This document shows, one piece after another, positions 1 to 10,608 of a DNA stretch of 64,000 bases. This DNA comes from Motacilla alba alba. Lineage: Eukaryota > Chordata > Aves > Passeriformes > Motacillidae. The first letter of the stretch is position 1, and every line of letters begins with the position of its first letter. The stretch covers positions 64,975,666 to 65,039,665 of the forward strand of contig NC_052018.1 in the NCBI RefSeq assembly GCF_015832195.1, read 5' to 3'. Below the pieces are notes generated by a model. It had not been told where the DNA came from, ran no database searches, and was given only the letters and a program-made list of their open reading frames with translations. The position numbers and the translations under genes are program-made.

Positions 1-977
1 CCAGACCATTTTCTGGTAGGCACTCAATGTCCCAATTTTCTGGGATTTTTGCATTTTTTTCAGCTGCATTTCATTTGATCTTATCTCCTTTCCAGAGGCT
101 TTGGACACCTTTCTTTTCTGGTTCGCAAGATTGCATTTCCCTTCCCAAATAAATTGTGATTTTTAAATGTTTGGTTTTTATTTTTGACCTGCTTTAATTT
201 GAATTTATGTCCCAGGAGGTATAAAGAAAAGAGAATACAAAAGCCTCACAGAGCTGCAGCTGTAAAAGAGACCCACGTTATTGCTGCTATTATTATTCAT
301 GACTTGTGGTGTAACTCGAGGACGGAGGAGTCATATTCTTTAGCAGCTTGGGTCTGGGCATTGCTGAAACATAGGACTGAAATGGCCCAAAGCTTTTTCC
401 TGGGGAGAAATAACAAGTGGAGCTATGTAGTGGAGCACAAGGAAACAGCAAAATATCAGGATGTGAAGAGGTGTTTGTGTGCTCAGAACTCACCTGGTCT
501 TCTACTGTACCAGCTGGACATCTCAAAGCTGTTCCTGCTCCCTGCAGATCTTACCACAAACACTCCTGGAGGCCAGGCAGTCTCACTTGCAGCACATCTA
601 CCTCAATATTGGTCAGTGTGGTGGGCTGCAGGCGTCTTGTACATCCCTCTCAGAGCCTGCTGTAATACGTGTATGATATTTTAAGAGTTCTCTCTGTTGT
701 ATTAAGAACATCTAATTGCGGCTTTGCTGATCCTTTTTGGAAAAGATCATTTTTGGCTCTTCTCTGAGCTCTTTGGGCTCAGCATTACATTGGGAGGCAT
801 CCAGGGTTTTGCTTTACTCTCCTTTTGGGAGTGGGACCTCCAGGAGCAGTCCTACCTCATTCCATGCTCAGAATAGCAAAGCTCTTTCTGTGGAAAAGTA
901 AACTTCATGGTTCCTGAAGAAATAAATGCTACTGAATAGTGCTAAATGGGCTTTAGTGTCATGCATATGACACACTT

Positions 978-993
978 AAAAAAAAAAAAAAAA
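978..993. repeat. A homopolymer tract
   Basis: A run of about 16 A residues in otherwise unique sequence. It is a simple-sequence tract with no recognisable retroposon body to its left. Confidence 0.85.
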
Positions 994-1887
994 GCTTCAA
1001 GGGTTGTTTAAGAACAAGTTAGTAAATGTAACAGATGAAATAGGAGTAAAAGTGTTTCTCCCGGACTCTACCACACCCTTGGCTGAGGGCAGGTTGAGAG
1101 GTAGGACTGGATGTACTGAGATGGCAGAAATGCACTGAGGTGCAGGACACAGGGGTGTCTGGGACTGCAGGGTCCCTGGCTCAAATATCTATGTGCTCAT
1201 TGAATCTCACCCTGAGACACCAAGGAACATGTCTTGGGGAGTTAAGCACACACAAATGCTTTAAGCAAATAGCAGTGAAGGGAGGGGATGCAGGGCTTTT
1301 TCCCAGGAACTGTACTCTTGTATTTAGTAACTTGAGCAAAACTGTGCTGTGAGCATTCACATCCCAAGATGAAATACACTTGCTAAAACCAGTTTTGTAC
1401 TGCATGTACTGCACTCTGCTTCTTCACACCCCCATCAGAACTTGTTCGGGTTTGATGCTGACACAGTATTGCTAGATGGTGATTGCCACTTGAGGGATAG
1501 TACAGATGATTTTGTATTTCATAACAAATGTATCACAGGATTTGCTAAAATGAAGTCTCATTCCCAGCTAGCTTTCCCAGTCATACAATTTTGTTTGCTT
1601 TTTTTTTTTTTTATGTTTGTGGTATCATATTTCAGACTAGATTTAAACTCTGAATTTGCCAGAACCTAGATACATTTGTATTTTAAATATACATTGGTCC
1701 TTTAAACAGAAGTTACACCATTTGTCACATCATAGTCACAGAGTTTTAAAATATACCTTTGTTCCTGGTTCCAGATAAAAGCTGTATGGTTGAGAGATTT
1801 TGTTGCTCTGTGTTTATATTCTGTCAAGCTCAATGGCACCTGATCCTGACAGAGTGAGCTCTTTGTTATTTCTGTGCTAGAAATAAT

Positions 1888-1906
1888 ACCTGTACCTGGT
1901 ACAGGT
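1888..1906. repeat. Perfect 9-bp inverted repeat with one-base centre
   Basis: The arms acctgtacc and ggtacaggt flank a single T. Together with another ACCTG about 10 bases downstream, the segment carries four copies of the CAGGT/ACCTG core recognised by ZEB and Snail-type zinc fingers and some E-box factors. Regulatory function is inferred only from motif clustering. Confidence 0.6.
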
Positions 1907-2798
1907 CATCCTGTACCTGCTAAATGTTTTTAAGATGAGTCCATAAGTGCTTGAAGTGTAAGAGTTTGGATGTTATGTTACAATTATGTTCTGATGGCTG
2001 AGTATGGTGGATGCTCTTAAGAAGACTTTTGCTCTCACATGGTTGGAAATTTCCCTTGAAATGCTAGTAAGGTTTTATTTTCTGAAATGCAAAGTCCACA
2101 TACTAGCTCTCTCCCAGCAAGGACAAACTCCAGCATTGCTCCCATTTCAAAGGTTTGGCCCCTGCAAGTAACCTCCAGTTAGATACATCAGTGATGTATT
2201 AAGGGGTTTTGTTGCTCCCTTATTTTCTTTTGACAGTAGCTTCAAAAAAGGGGCTTTTTCAGACTAGGAAAATTGTTTCAATCCTCTTTTCATTCAGTTT
2301 TGTGGTCTCTTTATTTCAATGATTAAGGACTTGGCAGGGCTGGACTTCTTTTTTGGTTTGGATGATAGCTTTGGTTTGGAACATCCCAAAATAAATTACG
2401 TCCAAAAGTTTCCTCTTTGTCTGCTGTGATTTCAAAGCAATTTTCATGGCTCAGTTCAGTGCTGCCTAATAGAAGAAAATGGAAGAATAATTACTGCCTG
2501 CAGATCTTCTAGCACAGCAGTTATTTAAGTAGCTGCAAAATAATTTAAGGTACAGGCAAATTTCTTGTTCCCTGAAGAACTGCGTGCTTTGAGTCAAACA
2601 TTTTTCCTTGAACTAGGCACATAGTTCCTGTGGCAGTCAGGCAGCAGGCACAGCCCCAGTGTGCCAGCAGCACTAGCAAGGGCACCACTGGCATTCCTGC
2701 CTGCCTGAGGTGTGAAGCTCACCCCCATCAACACGGTGCTGGGTGTTGTGGCACCCCATCACTTCTGGAAATCTTATAATTTCAAACTCCCACTGAAT

Positions 2799-2818
2799 AA
2801 AAAAAAAAAAAAAAAAAA
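2799..2818. repeat. A homopolymer tract, possible retroposed poly(A)
   Basis: About 20 A residues follow the string ctgaataa. The preceding 100 bases do not match any gene I recognise, so a retroposed tail is only a possibility. Confidence 0.7.
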
Positions 2819-5800
2819 TTGGAGTACTCTTTCCTCTGGGAAGCCCACAGCACTAAGTTCAGTCCGGAACCTCGGCCCTGGCTGTGCAAAGCAGACAGAG
2901 GGCTGCCCTAATGGAGCAGCCCAGATTTCCTGCTCATGTAGGGGAAATTTCACAATAGACATTCCTGCACATGGCCAGCCAGATGGTGGTATGTGGAGAA
3001 GAGAGGGCGGTGAAGCAGCTGATCTCTGTCCTGTGCCTCACTGGGGCAGTTCTGCTTCTGTCCAGTCAAGAAGGGACTTGGGAGGGGGATGAGAGGCTTC
3101 ATCAAGAGGATTTAAACCATTAGCTGAAATAGCTTTGACTGAATCATGTGCTAAGTGACCTCATTCAGGCTGACTTCTTGTAAAGTGAATGTGAAAAATG
3201 CAAGGTGACCAAGAGAGGGTTTACCTGGGCAGTGTGGAGATCTGCAAGTGGGCTTTGTCAGATGCCACAGCTTGCAGAGCATCCCCTGTTTTACAGGCAT
3301 AGTCACAGAACACCAGACGCCAAAAAACAAACTTGTAACTTAAGTCTTTGGTGGGTATAAAACTTAATTTGCATAATTTATCTTGTTGACTAAAAAGGCT
3401 ATTCATTTGCTCAGAATTAAATTAATTCTGTACACATGTCTAAATCTGACCTGTTCAGATCTACTGTTATCATAGTGACTTTAGTTAAAAGCCAAAATCC
3501 TTGTCATTTCAGGGAAAGAAAAAGCCACTTAGTTGTAGTAATTAAAAATCATTTAAACTTTCAGCACATTAACACCTGAATGTCGTGGGAATAGGAGGAT
3601 GGTGGTAGTCTTGCAAGCTCATATAAGAGTTAGTTGAGAGAGGCTTTCTAGAGGCTCTCAGGGCATGCTGAAAGTGGCGAATATGGAAAAACGTGGCCAA
3701 GCCTTCTAGCCACATCATCTGTGTTCAGAAAGCCAAATGTGCATGAATTTGCTCAGAGCAGTGGGAGCACAGCAACACATCTTCTGGACTGCAGTGGTCT
3801 TGCAGCTGGAGGGATCAATGCTGAAGCATTTCAAGCCTGGCACCTGTCTCAGTCCCTGTAACCATCTGTGTCCTTAAGTGATTCAGGGAGGCAAAAGCCA
3901 CAGGATCTCAGATCTAAGCTATGGGGGAGTTTTCTTGGATGGAAATTGTTTAGTGGGTGGGGAAATGGGACATCCACAGCACAGGTTTTTGCTGGTGCTT
4001 TTGGTGTCCCAGGGGGTGCCATTATCTCACTACAGACCTTAATGAGTTGTGTTTTCCAGTAGAGAGACATGTTATTAACACTTAGACAATTTTCTACGTA
4101 AAACCTAATTAGGGAACATCTTTAAGGGGTCAAGTACAAAACATCCGCATGGATAATTTAACAGGAAACTACAAAGAAGAGGTGACATACCTAATTGATC
4201 GAAAGTGAGGGTAATAAATGTAAAAAATAATGATAATTTGTGAAAACTTGTTTTGTTTCATTTTCCCAGATTTGGTGTGTAGTCATTCCATATTGGGAGC
4301 ACTCATGGGGTACTAAGGAGCTACTATTTAATTTTAGTAAGAATAAACTGAGCTCTCTCCCACTGCCTACCTTTAAAATAAGAAGACTTACAAAGAAACA
4401 TCCTTTCCACTGATTATTTTTGCGGTGAGGTCTTTAATTTTTAAAGTGTTTCCAAGTTGTGTTTGTCCAATTATCATGTTACTTCACTCAATAGATAATG
4501 TGCTCATGATGGAAGACACTATCTTTTTCCCTACTACAAAAAGTGAAACAAGTTACTGAAGTGAAGCAAGTTACCAATTTTCTATGTTGTGTTAACACAG
4601 GAATTCTGTTTCTTTGCCCAATACCTAACTGATAAACTTGATGAAAAAGTGTACATGTTCTATAATTGTACAAGCATTAAGTATTTATGTGTCTAGCCAC
4701 TGAACAAACCTATGCCAATATATTGCACAGGCTATTAAAATAGGTATGGAACAGCACTGAAAAATAGCCACGAGTGAGAGAAATAAACAGAAAAAAGAAA
4801 TAAACAAACAGACATCAACTTGTGTTAGGAGTGTCTTTGACTAAGAACTTGCACCTGCCCTTGCAGGGGATTGCCTCACGGTGTTGGTCAAAGGTTTCTG
4901 TCTTGCACAGGCTTCTCTGTTGTTGATGGTTTTCTTTTTTCAATCCTCTGCTGCAGTTAAGAGAGTTATGCTGGGAGGGTAAATTGATTATTATAATTGT
5001 TCATTAATGCACTCTTATTTAATGTACTTTGAGAGGTTATATTCTTCAGAATGATGATAAATTGTGGTAACTCCAATAAATGTCACTGCAGCTAAAGGAA
5101 TGTAAGCATTTCTATTAATACAGTGGCATTTTCTGGGGTTTTATAATGAAGCTATAAAAAATTGCTGAAACTTAAGGTATAACTTTCCATTATATTTTAT
5201 GCACACAATATTCCATTGAATCTGATCTAATCAATAAATATATCGAATCTAATATATAAATAGACTGGAAAGAATCTACTGAAGATACAGATTCCAACTT
5301 GTAGAAATGGAAGTATACAAGTACACACTGCCTTCTCATTAGGTTAAAGCAGGTGGACCTGTGGTGGCACGTGTGACAGCCATTTTGCTCAAAGGGCATC
5401 TTGCACCCTGGGCTGATGTTTTTATCAGGATTCCTGCTGCCCTCTGCCTCAGCCCATTCTCTGCACCTAGTAGCTCCTGATGCATGGTTAACTTGGTGTA
5501 GCAAAACAGTGTTGAATTTGTTAAGCTATGTTTATATTCTTGGAGGAGCTCACAAGGAGCTTGCAAACAAAGGCAGCTGACTTTGGAATAAAAATAAATA
5601 ATTTAACACTAAAATCAGATCCCATCCTAAAAAGTCAGAGGTAGAAAATGCTGGCCCACCTTAAAAAATTGTGCTGACTTTGGATATTTTAGTGTGAGAT
5701 GCTTGAAACAAAGATAGCTCCAAAGACTTTAAATTACAGAAAAAGAAAGGATGAGAAATCAGCTATGTTACCCTGATGTACTGAAGTTATTCTAAGATAC

Positions 5801-5925
5801 TGCCAAAGGAGTTGAAGATAAAATTGACCCAAGCTTTTAGAAAAACTTGGTCATTTTTCTCACTAGAGGAACATACAGAGAGAGAATGTTTATTTAATGG
5901 GTTTTTAAATATATTTTTCTCCTTG

Positions 5926-5955
5926 AATTAGAGATAATGAAAATTATCTCTAATT
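5926..5955. repeat. Perfect 13-bp inverted repeat with GAAA loop
   Basis: The arm aattagagataat at 5926-5938 and its exact reverse complement at 5943-5955 are separated by GAAA. A further partial copy of the right arm (tctctaat) follows immediately. In RNA this would fold as a 13-bp stem closed by a GNRA-type tetraloop. No function is known to me. Confidence 0.85.
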
Positions 5956-8900
5956 GTCTCTAATCTTAAGGTACATGTACTAACTGGTTAGTGCACCAAA
6001 GTCAGCACCAAAGCACCAAGGAGCTGTTAACTTGAATTCTGAAGCAAGTTCTGCTGGGAAAAAAAAAGTCTGCTGAGTAACAGCTTGCCTGATCTGATAA
6101 CTGACACTGACAACACGATGGGCTATGCAGAAAGGGGCAATAAAGATACTATACTTATAAAGCAATCCATTTGGTATCGCCTGTCTTACTGAATGTGGAA
6201 TGGTTTTCTGAAATCGTGGCAAAATATTGATGAATGGGCACATGCATTATTATAGCAGTCAATCTCAAGGTAATGAGATACACAAAATTCCTAGTTATAT
6301 TGTAATCCTGTCAATTATGAGTGTATTCTAAAAACAGAAATACTAAGAACAAAGAATAGAGAAGGAGACAAGGTAAGATGAGTTCAGAGCCTCACAACAG
6401 CCTTGTCTTCATGCACTAAGAAATAAAGTATTTATTTTGGTCAAAGTTCAAGGGCCCCACATTTTCTTAGGCCCTCTTTCTTTTCTGTATTCCCTTCATC
6501 TTTTTAAACATTATCTAAGGAGTTAATGGACTTTTCCTTTATTTTCCTATTTTATTCTGCATGTACAGAAAAGTAAGCTGTGCCACACAATCCACATGAT
6601 ATTAATGGTCAGTAGGTATTTGTAGGTGAATGTAGGTTTTAGATACGCAACTGAATGGAGACTTCGCTGTTTGACTTTAAAATTGTGCTAGTCACCAATT
6701 TCTAATTCTGCCAATCACTGGAATAAAAAAGTAGAGAGAACCAAAGGCATATACATGTACAGAATATTAAAGGTTAGTGTATTTTCATTTTTTACCTGAT
6801 GGAGATCTGCCTAAAGACCCTGTATGAATGATATATTATGTATAAATAATTGTATATATATAAATTACAGCTGTTGCTTGAGAAGCCTATAGTCCAAACA
6901 ACTTGCTCAGAAAACTCAGGCTTTGATCAACAGTAGAGTGAGGATGGCTCTGGAGAGAGGCATGTTTGAAACACACCAGGAAGAAATTTACTTGTTTCCT
7001 TGAGGTAGTGTGCAATCTCATTATTCCATTACCCTTCTGTTGGCACTTTGCAGTTGAAAAGAACATAATGATGATACTTCTGGTTAAACTGAAATGTGTC
7101 TCTTTTTGAGAAGTAATTTGTAGGTGCTTTCAGAGCAAGATTGTAAAAATTGGGACCTTGGACTTAGACACAGAGATTTGAAATGGGATATACCAGCTCT
7201 CCCCTCCTGCGTATCAGTTTGACTGCAGCTTTTAGCAATCAAAGTTACTGCTATCTGATAGCAGTCTTGGGTAGCCTCTGTGACAGGAGTAATCCCCTCA
7301 GTGCATCCCACAAAAGAAAGGGTTTTTTTTCACTTAGCATTTCCCCGCATTAGGCAAGGCAATGCAGTGCTATCCCTATCCCTGTGCTGCTGCAGGATAC
7401 CTAGCAGTGGGAAGTGACAATCTCCATCTGTGCTGACTCTTGAGGGGGCACTGGGTTACATGGGGGTTTATGTCTCTTGAACTGTATGAAAAGCTAGGAA
7501 TGGATTGTGCGTTTCCAGTGTCTGGGTGTTTTTTTGTTACTGGGCATTGAAAACCCAGCAGGCAGAGGGAATGCATGGGATGGGGCAGAGAAGGCAGTCA
7601 AGAGCAGCAGGGAACAAGTGATGCTCCTCTAACCACAAACATTATGTTTGCAGTACAGGTTTTTCAGTGTAATGTAAATAAATAGGCATAAGCACAAACC
7701 ACACCTTTCCAACAAATCCAGCATACTGCTCAGTGTTGCCTTACAGTTAGACACTGATAGGTATCAATGTCCATGCTTTTACAGTGTTTGTCATCCATGA
7801 GCTGCAATTCTCAATAGATTCACAATTCCAGTCACCCGAATTTTTCAACACATTATTATTATCCTTTTATAAGTAAGAACCATTAATGACTTCATGCAGT
7901 GGTTTGGATTAAGCAGATCAAGGATGAATTAATTAATTTGCACTGAATCACCAAGGGAAGTTATGGAACGATCCAAACTAGGCATCTTTGTTTTTAGGCT
8001 TCTTTGAAATGCAAAAATATAGCACACTATCTGCATGGCTTTCCAACTTGCAATACAGAAGCAAAATACTCAGTCCCTGTTCCACATGTACTGCACCAAT
8101 CAAAGGTTGAGGAAAAAATTGTTAAATGCAGTTAGAATGATGATATAAATAATAATTTACAGGTACCAGGTTTTGTTTCTTTGAGGTATCTCTTTTTTCC
8201 TTGGGGGAAAGAGTAAAGTGAAGGTAAATATCAAAGTTAGGTTAGGCTAATATGCACATAGTCATTGTTTACTCTTGTTATCTGTCGTGCCTAGTAAACC
8301 CATGAGCTGTATCCTGGTAAGAAAAAAGACTTTTGAAGACAAATCTTCCTTGTTTCGCATTGCTACCAATTTCTGTTCACCTGGTGATACAGAATGAGCA
8401 TGTTGCCAAGCCTGGGCTTCCTCCTTTCTGCTGGCTAATAAATTCTGCACCTCCTTTCCTGCAGATTGCTGGCCTTTCTTATTTAGGTGGTGAAGTACTC
8501 AGTGTTGGGAATGCATCTAACCTTGAAAACATTCTGGGCTGCATGGCCTGAGGCCTGGTAGGTAACACCGAGGAATTACTCAGCTACAGTTTCTCTCTGA
8601 TATTGCTGAAACTTCAGACTAATGCTTATCGAGATAAATACAGCCACGTGTTCTACAGCCTCACAGTACAGGTGAGCATGGATTACTTGCCTGTGCAAAC
8701 AGGAGTAAGTTCATTCCCAGATTGCAAATGTGGCGATAAATTAATTAGTGTCAGCTAAATATTTTATTAGCATTTATGTCTGTTCATACATCAAAAATGA
8801 TTGCAGACACCCAGCATCAGCACATTTTTATTGATCCCTAACTGTTCCTTTCTTGCCCAGCCGAAAACCACCCGGGAGTTGTCCCTGCCAAGTGACAACT

Positions 8901-9439
8901 GCCAAGTGACCCCGTGAGATGAGGCACAGACACCTGGCCAGAGCAGGCGGATTTCGGGAGAGTTGTTTCCGGCTGTATGTAAATTTCCCAAGTGCTTCTC
9001 AAATTTTGTCACACTTCCTGACTTCGGTGTTCATGGGATGCCGCGGGGCGCTTCACCTCCGAAGCGCTGCGCGACTGCGCTTATCTGGGGAGGGAAAGGA
9101 GCAGAAGGAGCGGCGGGAGCGCACAGGTGCGGACGGGAAGGGCCCACGGCAGGAGGGGAACGGGACAACTCTGCGCCACCACCTCGGGCGGGGTCCTGGG
9201 AGGAGCGGGGGCGCAGCCGGGACCCGCTCCGCCCCTCTCTTCTCTTCCCTTCCCCTCCCCTCCGCGCCGGCCCGGCCCATCCCCGCCCCTCGCTCGGAGA
9301 AGGGGCCGCGGCCGGGGCGGCCCTCCCGCACCCGCGGCGCTGGCCCGGCCAACAAAGGGGGCGCCGGGGCCGAGGGAGGGGCCGCCGTAGGGCCGGGCCG
9401 CGAGGGGCGGGGAACAAGGGGGAGGAGAAGGGGAAGGAC

Positions 9440-9582
9440 GGACGGTGGCGGCGGCTCCTCGCACAGAAAGTTGTGGGTCCGCCAGCGCAGCGCCGGGGAG
9501 TTGCTGCCGGGGGACGGGGTGCGAGGAGGAGCCGGGCTGCGCCGCGGGGCAGCGCGGCCCTTCCCGCCGCCGTGCCTGAGGG
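9440..9582 (+). other. Probable non-coding first exon (5' UTR); 5' end not defined
   Basis: A strong donor, GAGG|GTGAGT, lies at 9582/9583 in the heart of the CpG island. The preceding 140 bases contain no ATG, fitting a 5' UTR exon. The left boundary given is arbitrary: transcription probably starts somewhere between the GC boxes near 9280-9412 and about 9500, but the sequence does not fix it. The inferred intron 9583-10450 would be about 870 bp and would join to the coding exon at 10451. A second good donor (CCAGG|GTGAGT at 10209/10210) suggests that an alternative first exon can end there instead. Confidence 0.5.
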
Positions 9583-10189
9583 GTGAGTGGCGGCCGAGGA
9601 GAGCGGCTGTCGGCGGCTGCCTCTGGGAGCGGGGCAGCACCGCGGCACCGGGAGGGGCTCGGCGGGGAAAGTTTGTTCCCCAGCTCCGGTAACGTCGCGG
9701 GGCGGGGGGCAGCGCCCGCGGCGGGCGCACCTGCGGGTGGGACGGAGCGGCCACGGGGAGCCGGGGCGAGGAGCGGCTCCTCCGTAGGGCTGCCCGAGGG
9801 CGGCGGCGCCGCTGCTGTGGCCGCGCATCCCGCGGGGAGGAGGTGCCGGCACGCCCGGCCGGCTGCCGGGTCAAAATCCCCGCCGGGGGAGCGGGGGCGG
9901 CGGCCGCTCTGCCGGGGCGGCCGGGCGGGGGCGGCCGTGCCCGGGGCCTGCCCCGCGGGACTCCGCTTCCACCAGCCGGGAGAGGGGCTGCGTGGCTTCT
10001 CCCACACGTGGCTGTCGCGCCCTGGGCCGGCCGGGGCAGCGCGCCTGCCTGTGCCCCTTTGCCGCTGGCACACGCCCCAGCCCTCGCTGTGCCGCCCCTC
10101 GAACGGGGCTGTCCCGCCCGGGGCCAGCCGGGTGACCCGTGGGGGCGGTGGTGTCGTGGCGAGGGCCGTGTCCTGCCCCTCTGGGGACG

Positions 10190-10209
10190 GAGCGCCCTGT
10201 CGCCCCAGG
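10190..10209 (+). other. Alternative splice donor inside the CpG island
   Basis: The sequence ccccagg|gtgagt at 10209/10210 is a near-consensus U2 5' splice site. It could end an alternative 5' UTR exon that splices over a short intron of about 240 bp to the acceptor at 10450. Only the donor end is supported; the exon start is unknown. Confidence 0.35.
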
Positions 10210-10450
10210 GTGAGTGGAGCTTGGCTTCCGCGGCTGAGGATTCAGCTGTGCTGTCGCACCTTCAGGGGCCATGCCACTTTTTAAGTGCCACCATAAGGTG
10301 TCCCGCTGCAGGGGCACGGCGAATGGCAGGTGGGCTGCCCCGCGACTCGCGTGGGCATGGCTAGCGAGCCTCGATCCCTCCCACCGCACGCGGAGTCACA
10401 GCTGGTATAGCCCCTGGAGTTACCGTGCCTTTCTGCTCCTGGTCCTGTAG

Positions 10451-10529
10451 GTGCTGAGCCGTGGCTCTCCATGGGAGCCTTTTCCCAGCGGATTTAGGCT
10501 CCGCCCGTGGCACACCGCAGCCCACGAGC
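10451..10529 (+). other. 5' UTR part of the first coding exon, with a short uORF
   Basis: The acceptor is a pyrimidine-rich run ending in ctgtag at 10450. The exon then carries an in-frame TGA at 10455-10457, so the reading frame of the ATG at 10530 cannot extend further upstream in this exon. An upstream ATG at 10471 opens an eight-codon uORF closing with TAG at 10495-10497, in a different frame and 32 bases before the main start. A short uORF ending before the start would allow reinitiation and usually lowers translation. Another possible acceptor (ttttcccag at 10488) would remove the uORF. Confidence 0.55.
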
Positions 10530-10608
10530 ATGGCCCGTGTCTCCGAGCAGGAGGAAGGACCTGGCGCGGGTCACAGCGAATTCAGCGACATCATCAAATC
10601 CAGATCAG
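10530..10608 (+). CDS. First coding exon (N-terminal 26 codons) of an unidentified protein
   Basis: The ATG at 10530 has a strong Kozak context (A at -3, G at +4) and lies just downstream of the CpG island. The exon encodes 26 codons plus one base. The peptide begins MARVSEQEEG, has a Gly/Pro turn, and ends EFSDIIKSRS, so it is acidic at first and basic at the end. It has no signal peptide or membrane segment. The donor tcag|gtaaac at 10608/10609 is good, leaving the first base (G) of a split codon (phase 1). A TGA in the same frame at 10455 supports this start. Nothing in the 26 residues lets me name the gene. The exon is too short for a simple ORF scan, so support rests on start context, donor, acceptor and position. 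Alternative: the ATG-bearing exon could be read through from 10210 without the acceptor. Confidence 0.7.

Larger units (their letters stand above)
1..9020. other. AT-rich presumed intergenic DNA upstream of the CpG-island promoter
   Basis: No convincing exon is seen here. The open frames are short, overlap on both strands and lack paired splice signals or recognisable protein domains. The stretch holds A-tracts at 978-993 and 2799-2818, a cluster of CAGGT/ACCTG motifs around 1888-1920, and a perfect 13-bp hairpin at 5926-5955. The A-tract at 2799 follows an AATAA-like string and could be the tail of an old retroposed copy, but I cannot identify a parent. Distal regulatory elements of the gene starting near 9.5 kb could lie here. 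Calling it intergenic is an inference from the absence of genes and the CpG island on its right. Confidence 0.6.
9030..10250. promoter_or_regulatory. CpG-island promoter
   Basis: CpG dinucleotides are very dense from the first CCGCGGGGCG block near 9041 to about 10250, while flanking DNA is AT-rich and CpG-poor. The island holds GC boxes (Sp/KLF-type) such as ccccgcccc near 9281 and ggggcgggg at 9404-9412, and a long pyrimidine tract at about 9233-9263. I see no convincing TATA box. This is the usual architecture of a broad, TATA-less vertebrate promoter. The plus-strand splice signals at 9583, 10210, 10450 and 10609 indicate rightward transcription. Divergent transcription to the left is possible but not shown. 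The long ORFs on both strands are GC-composition artefacts. Confidence 0.92.

Noticed and set aside
2712..3092. Plus-strand ORF of 126 codons spanning the A-tract
   Set aside because: It includes a poly-Lys run from the A-tract, its start is not an ATG (GTG), and there is no domain or splice support.
9031..10073. Long minus-strand ORFs (273 to 330 codons) and plus-strand ORFs (up to 257 codons) across the CpG island
   Set aside because: All frames are open because stop codons are rare in very GC-rich DNA. The peptides are Pro/Arg/Gly/Ala-rich low complexity, and the plus-strand splice signals contradict them as single-exon genes.
10530..10608. Resemblance of the peptide end (EFSDIIKSRS plus G) to the N terminus of PKA inhibitor (PKI) proteins
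   Set aside because: The Asp-x-Ile/Ser/Arg pattern is only loosely similar, spacing is one residue short, and the diagnostic Arg-Arg-Asn-Ala core is not in the exon or elsewhere in the window in a spliceable position.
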